Translations under genes and position numbers: made by a program | The notes under the pieces: model-generated | What the model saw: the letters and a program-made list of their open reading frames with translations, nothing else | Told to the model about the DNA's origin: nothing | The model's database searches: none | Virus record (IMG/VR): IMGVR_UViG_3300020436_000021 | Span: 1 to 41,833 of that record | Strand: one strand, 5' to 3' | Length of the DNA: 41,833 nt | DNA from: a virus | Shown here: piece by piece, positions 7,047 through 13,661 of the stretch | How the letters are laid out: every line of letters starts with the position of its first letter | Numbering within the stretch: position 1 is the first letter of the stretch

Positions 7047-7661
7047 ATGGCTACTACAGCAGCTCCCTACGGTCTACGTCCGATCAGACGATCAGACGGA
7101 ATGCCGTATGCAGGTTCTACGAACCAATATCTCATCGATCCCGCAGGTGAAGGTACAAACCTATTTTATGGTCAAGCCGTCATCATTGGGGCAGATGGGT
7201 ACATTGCTTTGGCTACAGGTACAGGTGCAGACCTAACCTCCAATAGCATTTCAGGCACTTCAGGCGTTGGCGCAATAGGCGTTTTCGTTGGTTGTGAATA
7301 TGTAAACTCTTCAGGTCAACGTGTTCAGGCACAGTATTATCCATCTGGAACAAACAGTGATAGTACTGCTATTAAAGCCTATGTGATTGATGATCCGAAT
7401 GTATTATTTCAAGCGCAGCTTGATGGTGCAGGCGCTCAAACAATCATTGGCACAAATACATTCTTTGCGGCAGCGCAGAGCACCTCAACAGGTAGTACCT
7501 CGACAGGTAACTCTACGTCAGCATTGGATGCGACTGTACAAACGGCTGCGGCAGCATTCCGCATCGTTTCTCACGTGTCAGATCCAAGTGACGCATTTCC
7601 AGATGTTCTTGTAAAGTTCAATCCTGGTGGTCACCAAATGACAAATAATGTTGGCTTATAA
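7047..7661 (+). CDS. Probable head decoration/structural protein
   Basis: 204 residues, beginning MATTAAPYGLRPIRRSDGMP. Small-residue and Thr/Ser/Gly-rich, predicted beta-structured, with no charged helices and a low-complexity insert STSTGSTSTGNSTS near residues 150-163. It precedes the major capsid gene by only 12 nt and has a strong ribosome-binding site (TAGGAG). Such beta-rich proteins immediately before the coat gene are usually capsid surface decoration or cement proteins. The call is by context and composition. Confidence 0.65.
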   Translation: MATTAAPYGLRPIRRSDGMPYAGSTNQYLIDPAGEGTNLFYGQAVIIGADGYIALATGTGADLTSNSISGTSGVGAIGVFVGCEYVNSSGQRVQAQYYPSGTNSDSTAIKAYVIDDPNVLFQAQLDGAGAQTIIGTNTFFAAAQSTSTGSTSTGNSTSALDATVQTAAAAFRIVSHVSDPSDAFPDVLVKFNPGGHQMTNNVGL

Positions 7662-7673
7662 GGAGTTTAGACG

Positions 7674-8579
7674 ATGGCTATATCACGCGCACAGCTCCTC
7701 AAAGAGCTACTACCAGGTCTTAATGCATTATTCGGATTAGAGTACGAAAAGTACGAAGGCGAACATGCAGAGATCTATGAAACTGAGAACTCAGATCGCA
7801 GTTTTGAAGAAGAAGTGAAGTTGTCAGGATTTGGCGCTGCCCCAGTGAAAGCTGAAGGCGCATCAATATCTTACGATAATGCACAAGAATCATTCACAGC
7901 TCGTTACAACCACGAAACGGTTGCAATGGGATTTTCCATTACTGAAGAAGCAATGGAAGATAACCTGTATGATTCACTATCTGCTCGTTATACTAAAGCA
8001 CTTGCTAGAGGTATGGCGTATACAAAGCAGGTTAAGGCGGCGTCTTTGCTTAATACAGGCTTTGACACATTTAAGTCAGGTGACGGATCGTTCTTGTTTG
8101 CAACTGACCACCCAACTGTTGAGGGCGGCACAAACGCAAACGAACCTGCGGTTGCGGCTGACTTGAACGAAACATCTTTAGAGCAAGCAGTTATTGATAT
8201 TGCTGCGTTCACTGACGAACGTGGCCTATTGATTGCAGCACGTCCTCGTAAGTTGATCGTTCCGCCTGCATTAATGTTTGTTGCGACTCGCTTGTTGCAG
8301 ACAGATCTTCGTGTCGGAACAGCCGATAATGATATCAACGCATTAAACTCTAATGGCTCCATACCAGAAGGTTATCGCGTAAATCATTATCTAACTGATA
8401 CTGATGCGTTCTTCCTAACTACAGATGTTCCAAATGGCATGAAGCACTTTGTGCGTACTGCTATGCAGACATCTATGGATGGAGACTTCGATACAGGTAA
8501 CGTTCGCTACAAAGCGAGAGAGCGTTATTCTTTCGGCGTATCAGATCCATTAGGAATGTATGGGTCTCCAGGTGCATAA
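7674..8579 (+). CDS. Major capsid protein (HK97 fold, Mu gpT-like)
   Basis: Forms the icosahedral shell. The 301-residue sequence has the layout of the Mu gpT-like coat family: an N-terminal helical start (SRAQLLKELLPGLNALFGLE), a region with KYEGEHAEIYETENSDRSFE and FEEEVKLSGFGAAP for the E-loop side, the spine/P-domain SITEEAMEDNLYDSLSARYT and KALARGMAYTKQVKAASLLN, and the A-domain with RKLIVPPALMFVATRLLQTD followed by VGTADNDINALN. The C-terminus FGVSDPLGMYGSPGA is typical. Excellent ribosome-binding site (AAGGAG) and a strong terminator directly downstream fit very high expression. Confidence 0.88.
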   Translation: MAISRAQLLKELLPGLNALFGLEYEKYEGEHAEIYETENSDRSFEEEVKLSGFGAAPVKAEGASISYDNAQESFTARYNHETVAMGFSITEEAMEDNLYDSLSARYTKALARGMAYTKQVKAASLLNTGFDTFKSGDGSFLFATDHPTVEGGTNANEPAVAADLNETSLEQAVIDIAAFTDERGLLIAARPRKLIVPPALMFVATRLLQTDLRVGTADNDINALNSNGSIPEGYRVNHYLTDTDAFFLTTDVPNGMKHFVRTAMQTSMDGDFDTGNVRYKARERYSFGVSDPLGMYGSPGA

Positions 8580-8596
8580 CCTGAACTAATCTTTTG

Positions 8597-8628
8597 AGAG
8601 GGCTGCTAAATGCAGCCCTTTCTTTTTT
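8597..8628 (+). terminator. Rho-independent terminator after the capsid gene
   Basis: Perfect 8-bp stem AGGGCTGC/GCAGCCCT (8599-8606 with 8612-8619), loop TAAAT, extendable by two weaker pairs, followed by TTCTTTTTT. Probably partial read-through sets a high coat to tail protein ratio, since the next genes continue in the same direction without an obvious promoter. Confidence 0.9.
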
Positions 8629-8696
8629 AAAAAAGTATGTTATTCTGCATTTGGGGTAACACAAGCCTTGCAGACAGGATTCCGCCCCACCTGACG

Positions 8697-8728
8697 TTGC
8701 ACAGACTGCTAGGCGAAACCTTGTGCAA
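8697..8728 (+). promoter_or_regulatory. Inverted repeat overlapping the ribosome-binding site of the next gene
   Basis: TTGCACA (8697-8703) pairs perfectly with TGTGCAA (8722-8728) across an 18-nt loop. Its 3' arm runs into the AAGGGG ribosome-binding sequence (8727-8732) of the gene starting at 8740. Folding could partly hide that site, or the region could be an RNA processing element. No good promoter is visible in 8629-8739. Confidence 0.35.
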
Positions 8729-8739
8729 GGGGTATTAAT

Positions 8740-9222
8740 ATGGCTTCAACTACATTTTCAGGCCCAGTGACATCTACTGGTGGTTTTATCAGCGGTTCAG
8801 ATTCTCTGGTTTCTATTACAGCAGACGCAACAATGACTGCTGCTTCGAACGCAGGTCGAACAATGAATCTAAACATAGCATCTGGTGCTACTGTAACTCT
8901 ACCTGCCGCTTCAGGTTCAGGAAACACATATCGTTTCTTTGTTCAAACAACCGTAACTTCTAACAACTATAAGATCCAAGTTGCTAACGCTAATGACACA
9001 ATGTCTGGTGTTGCAGTGGTTGCAAACGATGGCGGTGCTACAGCTTCTATCTTTGAAACAGCAGCAGACAGCGATACTATTACATTAGACGGCACCACAA
9101 CAGGTGGTATTCTTGGTGGTCACATAGAGATTCAAGACGTTGCATCAAACAAGTTTCGTGTTCTCATAAACCAAGCAGCAACAGGATCAGAAGCTACTCC
9201 GTTTAGCGCAGCCGTTTCATAG
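8740..9222 (+). CDS. Beta-rich virion surface protein (160 aa)
   Basis: Starts MASTTFSGPVTSTGGFISGS. Almost free of charged residues, rich in Thr/Ser/Ala/Gly, with strands such as TMNLNIASGATVTLPAASGS and TYRFFVQTTVTSNNYKIQVA, as in trimeric fibre or decoration proteins. It lies immediately downstream of the capsid terminator, consistent with a capsid-bound fibre or cement protein. No enzymatic motif. The start is supported by AAGGGG 7 nt upstream. Exact role unknown. Confidence 0.65.
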   Translation: MASTTFSGPVTSTGGFISGSDSLVSITADATMTAASNAGRTMNLNIASGATVTLPAASGSGNTYRFFVQTTVTSNNYKIQVANANDTMSGVAVVANDGGATASIFETAADSDTITLDGTTTGGILGGHIEIQDVASNKFRVLINQAATGSEATPFSAAVS

Positions 9223-9229
9223 GTGAATC

Positions 9230-9391
9230 ATGGGTAAATTAACTGCGATGAAACCTCGTAAAGCGGTACGTGCTAGGAAAGCAGACGGGACATTGAAAGC
9301 TGATGACCCGTCAACTCCTGACGTAAATGAAGCATGGGAAGGTGGCAAGGCTCCTAACAAGAGTGCCAAGTCAGCAAGTAAAAAGGAATAA
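9230..9391 (+). CDS. Basic micro-protein (53 aa)
   Basis: Hand-read translation: starts MGKLTAMKPRKAVRARKADG, ends with a lysine/serine tail (KSAKSASKKE). The N-terminal half is strongly basic, the middle acidic (DDPSTPDVNEAWEGG). It fills the gap between two well-supported genes with 7-nt and 3-nt spacing and GGTGA upstream of the ATG. Probably a DNA- or capsid-associated accessory protein like the other basic small proteins downstream; function unknown. Confidence 0.65.
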   Translation: MGKLTAMKPRKAVRARKADGTLKADDPSTPDVNEAWEGGKAPNKSAKSASKKE

Positions 9392-9394
9392 AGT

Positions 9395-9664
9395 ATGCGT
9401 TCAGATGTACAATCAAAACGTGTTACTGGCACAGGGTCACTTGCTGTTGGCCCTGCTAGGATACGACAGATTCAGGTGCTTACGGCATCTGGAACCCCAC
9501 GCCTGACTATTACAGACAGTAGTGGTGGTGCTACGGTTATCGATTTAGATTTTAAGGCTTCTGATTTGCACTCAGTAAACATTCCTTCTGATGGTGTTCG
9601 TGTCAGCGATATTCATGTTTCAGTGTTTACAAACATTACTGCAATGACGGTTTTTTATAACTGA
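9395..9664 (+). CDS. Small beta-rich protein (89 aa)
   Basis: Starts MRSDVQSKRVTGTGSLAVGP; alternating hydrophobic/polar residues (RIRQIQVLTASGTPRLTITD, then VRVSDIHVSVFTNITAMTVF) indicate a compact beta-sandwich. AAGGAA ribosome-binding site upstream and 3-nt gap from the preceding gene. Likely a minor virion protein, perhaps decoration, because it sits among capsid-surface genes. I do not recognise a named family. Confidence 0.65.
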   Translation: MRSDVQSKRVTGTGSLAVGPARIRQIQVLTASGTPRLTITDSSGGATVIDLDFKASDLHSVNIPSDGVRVSDIHVSVFTNITAMTVFYN

Positions 9665-9671
9665 GAAGGCT

Positions 9672-9959
9672 ATGGCTGTAAAAAAGAAAGGTGAAATGCC
9701 TAAACGCAACAAAAAGAATTTCCGTCCCACTAAATCTGGGGCGGGGATGACCAAGGCAGGCGTTGCAGCATATCGTCGTAAAAACCCAGGATCTAAGTTA
9801 AAAACTGCTGTTACTGGCAAGGTAAAGAAAGGTAGCAAAGACGCCAAGCGTCGTAAGTCTTTTTGTGCTCGTTCCGCAGGACAGATGAAGAAGTTTCCTA
9901 AAGCAGCTAAAAATCCAAACTCACGCTTACGGCAAGCTAGAAAAAGGTGGAAGTGCTAG
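9672..9959 (+). CDS. Highly basic protein with conserved RKSFCARS motif (95 aa)
   Basis: About one third Lys/Arg. The core GVAAYRRKNPGSKLKTAVTG, then DAKRRKSFCARSAGQMKKFP and the C-terminal SRLRQARKRWKC form a pattern I recognise as a recurring domain of unknown function in phages and large DNA viruses; two cysteines are conserved in that pattern. Likely nucleic-acid binding. The next gene starts one base after its stop. It opens a run of three consecutive basic proteins. What they do (DNA condensation, ejection with the genome, head assembly) is not shown by the sequence. Confidence 0.7.
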   Translation: MAVKKKGEMPKRNKKNFRPTKSGAGMTKAGVAAYRRKNPGSKLKTAVTGKVKKGSKDAKRRKSFCARSAGQMKKFPKAAKNPNSRLRQARKRWKC

Positions 9960-10280
9960 ATGGCTATTTCCCGTGCTCAAATGCCTAGTCAATTAAGGGG
10001 TAACAGAATGGAAGAAAAAGCAGGATTTGCATCTACAGGTGATGATGCAAGAGACCTCGAAATAATCCGTATGGGTAAAGGCGGCAAGACTAAAAAGAAA
10101 AAGAAATCTAAAAGTCGCGTGAATGAAGCAGGTAACTACACCAAACCAGGAATGCGTAAACGATTATTTAACAGGATAAAAGCAGGCGGAAAAGGTGGTG
10201 CACCTGGACAGTGGTCTGCTAGAAAAGCACAAATGCTTGCATCAGCTTATAAAAAAGCAGGGGGCGGTTATAAAAACTGA
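9960..10280 (+). CDS. Highly basic protein, second of the run (106 aa)
   Basis: Central poly-lysine stretch KTKKKKKSKSR, followed by a defined motif EAGNYTKPGMRKRLFNRIKA and GGAPGQWSARKAQMLASAYK. The motif looks like a small helical domain that recurs in phages and large viruses beside the RKSFC-type protein encoded just upstream. The N-terminus (MAISRAQMPSQLRG) resembles the first residues of the capsid protein (MAISRAQLLKEL), perhaps by chance. The stop and next start overlap (TGATG). Nucleic-acid binding is likely; specific role unknown. Confidence 0.7.
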   Translation: MAISRAQMPSQLRGNRMEEKAGFASTGDDARDLEIIRMGKGGKTKKKKKSKSRVNEAGNYTKPGMRKRLFNRIKAGGKGGAPGQWSARKAQMLASAYKKAGGGYKN

Positions 10281-10543
10281 TGGCACTGAAGAAATCTCAG
10301 AAAAGTCTAAAGTCATGGACGAAGCAGAAGTGGCGGACTAAAAGTGGCAAGCCTTCTACCCAAGGCTCTAATGCTACTGGTGAACGCTACCTCCCTTCTT
10401 CGGCTATTAAGTCTCTTAGTCCTGCTGAGTATGCAGCCACATCAAGAGCAAAGCGAAAAGGCAAGGCTTCAGGCAAGCAGTATGTGGCTCAACCTAAAAA
10501 AATTGCAAAGAAAACGAAACGACACAGAAGTGTAGTCACATAG
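10280..10543 (+). CDS. Highly basic protein, third of the run (87 aa)
   Basis: Starts MALKKSQKSLKSWTKQKWRT, continues with TGERYLPSSAIKSLSPAEYA and ends in a lysine-rich tail. The W-T-K-Q-x-W-R-T-K-S-G-K plus RYLP pattern is a recurring small domain in phages and large viruses. Overlaps the preceding gene by one base. Probably nucleic-acid binding. Together with the two preceding genes it forms a module of three different basic domains that tend to occur together. Confidence 0.7.
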   Translation: MALKKSQKSLKSWTKQKWRTKSGKPSTQGSNATGERYLPSSAIKSLSPAEYAATSRAKRKGKASGKQYVAQPKKIAKKTKRHRSVVT

Positions 10544-10552
10544 GAACTTATC

Positions 10553-11236
10553 ATGGCAGTAGTAACACCAGACCTACCAGAACTATTTGAAGAAGCTTAT
10601 GAACGGGCAGGTCTTGAAATGCGTTCAGGCTATGATCTCAAAACGGCTCGAAGGAGCCTTAACATTTTAACATTGGAGTGGCAAAACCGTGGTCTTAATC
10701 TCTTCACTATTGAATCTAATACTCTATCCATTTCGGCAGGTACTGCGACTTATACGCTACCTGTGGACACGATTGACATCATCGAGCACCAAATCCGTAC
10801 AGGTACAGGTGTCAACCAAACCGATACGAACCTCCAGCGGGTCAGTGTCGCAACCTACGCCCAGCAAACCAACAAAGAAACGCAAGGTAGGCCGACCCAA
10901 ATCTTCGTCCAAAGACTCCCAACGGAAACAAAAGTAACTCTGTGGCCTGTGCCAGATAGCACAACGACTTACACGCTTTTTTACTATAGGCTAAAAGGTA
11001 TAGATGGGTTGTCTTCTGGTATAGGATCTACAGTTACCTCTGTGCCGCCGCGTTTTGTACCTGCGCTAGTTTCTGGACTGGCTTATTACATAGCTATGAA
11101 GAAGCCAGAAGTTGCTGATAGGGCAGCAGCATTGAAGCAAGAATATGAGTTTCAGTTTCAACTTGCGGCAGGAGAGGATGAGGAAACAGCATCAATTAAG
11201 TTTGTTCCTTTTGACACCTTTATGGCAGGTGGTTAA
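10553..11236 (+). CDS. Head-completion adaptor, P22 gp4-like
   Basis: Ring protein that binds below the portal and continues the DNA channel. 227 residues (P22 gp4: 166). Helical N-terminus with LPELFEEAYERAGLEMRSGY and the typical ARRSLNILTLEWQNRGLNLF, followed by a beta part with a TATYTLPVDTIDIIEHQIRT strand pair and TKVTLWPVPDSTTTYTLFYY, and a C-terminal helical part FVPALVSGLAYYIAMKKPEV. This helix-beta-helix order matches phage gp4-type adaptors. The start is supported by TAGGAA. TAATG overlap with the next gene. A second adaptor-like gene lies at 13662. Confidence 0.8.
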   Translation: MAVVTPDLPELFEEAYERAGLEMRSGYDLKTARRSLNILTLEWQNRGLNLFTIESNTLSISAGTATYTLPVDTIDIIEHQIRTGTGVNQTDTNLQRVSVATYAQQTNKETQGRPTQIFVQRLPTETKVTLWPVPDSTTTYTLFYYRLKGIDGLSSGIGSTVTSVPPRFVPALVSGLAYYIAMKKPEVADRAAALKQEYEFQFQLAAGEDEETASIKFVPFDTFMAGG

Positions 11237-11676
11237 TGAGCTACGCAAAAGCTAAATATGCGTTTGGTTTCTGCGACAAGACTGGGTTTAGATACCCATT
11301 AAAAGATCTTGTGCCTGAATATAATAACGGAGTTAAGACAGGATTTCTTGTTGGAAGGGATGTTGTTGATCCTGATCAACCTCAGAACTTTCTTGGCAGA
11401 ATAAAGATAAATGATCCTCAGTCTTTGCGTAATCCAAGACCTGATAGATCTCTTGTAGAAAGTAGAGCTTTATATGGCTTTGATCCTGTGGGCAATAGTG
11501 CAGTATTTATGACTGCATCAGTTGGAAGGGTAACGGTAACAATAACAGAAGTTGATAGAGTCACTGGTGTATCTGCAACAGGTGGCGTAGGCTCCGTTAC
11601 TGTATCAGTTGCGGATAGATTTGACAGTACATCAATTACGTTAGACTCAACATCACAGACATTTGACGAGGGATAA
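11236..11676 (+). CDS. Virion structural protein with C-terminal GVGSVTV repeat (146 aa)
   Basis: The N-terminal 80 residues (YAFGFCDKTGFRYPLKDLVP, then NDPQSLRNPRPDRSLVESRA) form a small domain typical of phage structural genes beside the adaptor. Its Cys and aromatic residues could form a small fold. The C-terminal part carries one clear unit VTGVSATGGVGSVTVS, the same unit repeated many times in the protein at 15077-16276 and found at the end of the protein at 24042-24338. Coupled to the adaptor by TAATG. Function unknown; probably tail-associated. Confidence 0.65.
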   Translation: MSYAKAKYAFGFCDKTGFRYPLKDLVPEYNNGVKTGFLVGRDVVDPDQPQNFLGRIKINDPQSLRNPRPDRSLVESRALYGFDPVGNSAVFMTASVGRVTVTITEVDRVTGVSATGGVGSVTVSVADRFDSTSITLDSTSQTFDEG

Positions 11677-11679
11677 AAG

Positions 11680-12330
11680 ATGGCAAAACAAACAGTGGGT
11701 ATTGGTTCATCTGCAAACGACGGAACAGGTGACACTCTTCGTGCAGGTGCGGACAAAATCAATGATAACTTTAATGAGGTATATGCTGCTCTAGGAAACG
11801 GCACAACTTTAACTGATATTATAGATTCTAGTGGACTGCTTGATGTTAGTTCTGGTGCAAATAAAATTGTCTTCTACTATGCGGCTTTAAGTGATTTACC
11901 AAGTGCTTCCACATACCATGGCGCTGTGGCGCATGTGCATGCGACTGCGGGGCTGTATTTCGCGCACGGCGGGAATTGGATTAGACTAAATGACGAAGTA
12001 TCTGGCCCTGTAACTAAGTATACAGCAGGAACAAATGGATCATCCGCATATACTTTTACTGGCCCCGGAGCAACATCTGGAGACAATCCAAACTTTACTT
12101 TCTACAAAGGCCACACTTATCTTATAGATAATACAGCAAATGTAAGCAGTCACCCTTTGCAGATTAGAACATCTAATGGTGGATCTGCTTTTACTACGGG
12201 TGTTACAGAAAACTATAACTCAACAACAGGATTGACACAATTTATTGTGCCTCACGAACCCTCCGATACATCTTTAGTGTATCAATGCACAAACCACAGT
12301 AGTATGGTGGGTAACATAACTATAGTCTAA
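11680..12330 (+). CDS. Virion protein with C-terminal cupredoxin-like domain
   Basis: N-terminus IGSSANDGTGDTLRAGADKI then NDNFNEVYAALG is a common attachment region of phage fibre/baseplate proteins. Middle region (about residues 60-107) contains a short beta domain. The C-terminal about 100 residues are cupredoxin-like: TFTGPGATSGDNPNFTFYKG, HTYLIDNTANVSSHPLQI and LVYQCTNHSSMVGNITIV. His158, Cys203, His206 and Met209 are placed like the type 1 copper ligands of plastocyanin (His ... Cys-x2-His-xn-Met, followed by a similar final strand). Metal binding is inferred, not shown; the Cys-to-Met loop is shorter than in plastocyanin. Related domains occur in cyanophage structural proteins. Probable surface or fibre component. 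Confidence 0.65.
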   Translation: MAKQTVGIGSSANDGTGDTLRAGADKINDNFNEVYAALGNGTTLTDIIDSSGLLDVSSGANKIVFYYAALSDLPSASTYHGAVAHVHATAGLYFAHGGNWIRLNDEVSGPVTKYTAGTNGSSAYTFTGPGATSGDNPNFTFYKGHTYLIDNTANVSSHPLQIRTSNGGSAFTTGVTENYNSTTGLTQFIVPHEPSDTSLVYQCTNHSSMVGNITIV

Positions 12331-12341
12331 AGGAGATCAAA

Positions 12342-12596
12342 ATGGCTATGAAAAAGAAAGGTTACAAAAAAGGCGGCGCTGTTAAAAAGATGGGCGGCGG
12401 CAGGATGAAAAAGCCCGTTGCTATGAAAAAAGGTAGCAAAATAAAGAAGAAGACAATGTCAAGGGGCGGCGCTGTCAAAAAGATGGGCGGCGGTAGAATG
12501 AAGAAGAAAACCATGGCTAGAGGTGGGGCCGTAAAAAGAAGAGTCGGCGGCAAAATGAAAAAGACCATGGCTAAAGGCGGTAAAACACGTAGATAA
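12342..12596 (+). CDS. Lys/Gly-rich repeat protein (84 aa)
   Basis: Composed almost only of Lys, Gly, Arg, Met, Ala and Thr, with a three-fold repeat GGAVKKMGGGRMKK (the third copy degenerated to GGAVKRRVGGKMKK). There is no acidic residue at all. Strong ribosome-binding site AAGGAG. Likely an intrinsically disordered, histone-like DNA-binding peptide that packs with genome or ejects with it; also conceivable as an RNA- or scaffold-binding protein. TAATG overlap with the next gene. Confidence 0.75.
   Translation: MAMKKKGYKKGGAVKKMGGGRMKKPVAMKKGSKIKKKTMSRGGAVKKMGGGRMKKKTMARGGAVKRRVGGKMKKTMAKGGKTRR
12372..12563 (+). repeat. Three coding tandem repeats of about 42 bases
   Basis: Units begin at 12372, 12465 and 12522, encoding GGAVKKMGGGRMKK and variants. 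The first two units are nearly identical at base level (differing at a few third positions), indicating recent duplication or selection; the third is diverged. Confidence 0.8.
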
Positions 12597-13270
12597 TGCC
12601 CTACTTACAGAGTAATATACCGCATTTTAAATGTTGGGTTCGTCGTGAATATACGCATAACCACCAAGCCTATCATGGAGAGTTTCTTCATGCGATGGCA
12701 ATAGCGGTAACAACAATGCCAAACAGATGCTTGAGTTTTCAAGTCATCTTTACAGGCTGCGAAGCAGATGAGGAAGGCGACGAGAATGTACATGGCGGTG
12801 CAATGTGGGCTAGGATGCCTATAACTGCGTTAGTTGCAGACGAGCCATTTGAGGAATGGCCCGAACCTATGGCGGTGCATGACGCACAGCCTTGGGACTG
12901 TTCCTCGCATACACATGCTGTGTACGTTCTTGACAGAGCAACTCCTTGTCCTTGGTTAGCCAAGATAGATGGTAATATGTTCCCTGCAAAGTATATGTTT
13001 ACCGTTGATTACGCAGAAAGCGAGATAGCTGACGATCCTGCACAACACAAACAAAGTCATGTAATGCAGTTGCTAGATGCAGGCGAGTGGACTGGTAACG
13101 TGGTAGCACTCCCTAATAACCGTGTGAGAGTAACACATCCCGCTTGGTTTGAGACTGGTAAAGGCGCACCAGATTTTAGACCTTCACAACATATACACTA
13201 TTCAAAAAGTGATTTAGACTATACATTGGACGTGAATAGAGTATTTGATAACCTTTACAATGAGGATTGA
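12596..13270 (+). CDS. Histidine-rich protein of unknown function (224 aa)
   Basis: Starts MPYLQSNIPHFKCWVRREYT and contains 14 histidines, several clustered: THNHQAYHGEFLHAM (residues 20-34), SSHTHAVYVLDRATPCPW and SQHIHYSKSDLDYTLDVNRV near the end, plus WDC and PC cysteines. The density and clustering suggest a metal site or structural metal. It reads as a mixed alpha/beta folded protein with many aromatic residues, not as a fibre. Start overlaps the preceding stop (TAATG). I do not recognise the family and cannot assign a reaction. Position among head-tail genes suggests a virion or assembly role. Confidence 0.75.
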   Translation: MPYLQSNIPHFKCWVRREYTHNHQAYHGEFLHAMAIAVTTMPNRCLSFQVIFTGCEADEEGDENVHGGAMWARMPITALVADEPFEEWPEPMAVHDAQPWDCSSHTHAVYVLDRATPCPWLAKIDGNMFPAKYMFTVDYAESEIADDPAQHKQSHVMQLLDAGEWTGNVVALPNNRVRVTHPAWFETGKGAPDFRPSQHIHYSKSDLDYTLDVNRVFDNLYNED

Positions 13271-13273
13271 GAC

Positions 13274-13657
13274 ATGGCAGTACCTAGCCCCAAGAAGACC
13301 TTAAAAGATTTACCTAAAAAGAAAAAGAAGGTAATAAAGCCAGAACCGAGACCATTTAATGAGAAACGCAAATCAGGTGCTGTTAAAAAGTCTCTACGAC
13401 CAAAAAAACGTCCTGATATCATAGACGTAAGTCCGCCTGAAGAAGCAGATCAACTTCTTGTCCCTAAGAAAAAAGATGGTGGTAGCCTAAAAGATATACC
13501 TTCAGGTAATGTCGGGCTAGGTAAGTTACCTACAGAAGTCAGGAATAAAATGGGTTTTAAATCTTCTGGCGGAAAAGTCGCTAAAATGGGCATGGGTGGC
13601 AAGTGTCGTGGCATGGGCGCAGCAAGTCGCGGCGGTGCGTTTACTAGAAACGGATAA
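13274..13657 (+). CDS. Basic disordered protein with GGK/CRGMG tail (127 aa)
   Basis: N-terminal 55 residues are very basic and Pro-rich (DLPKKKKKVIKPEPRP). The middle is low complexity, and the C-terminus KMGMGGKCRGMGAASRGGAF is a glycine/methionine-rich motif resembling the repeat protein at 12342. GAGAC upstream of the ATG at 13274. Likely nucleic-acid or capsid binding, part of the same group of basic small proteins. Function unknown. Confidence 0.65.
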   Translation: MAVPSPKKTLKDLPKKKKKVIKPEPRPFNEKRKSGAVKKSLRPKKRPDIIDVSPPEEADQLLVPKKKDGGSLKDIPSGNVGLGKLPTEVRNKMGFKSSGGKVAKMGMGGKCRGMGAASRGGAFTRNG

Positions 13658-13661
13658 GCAT

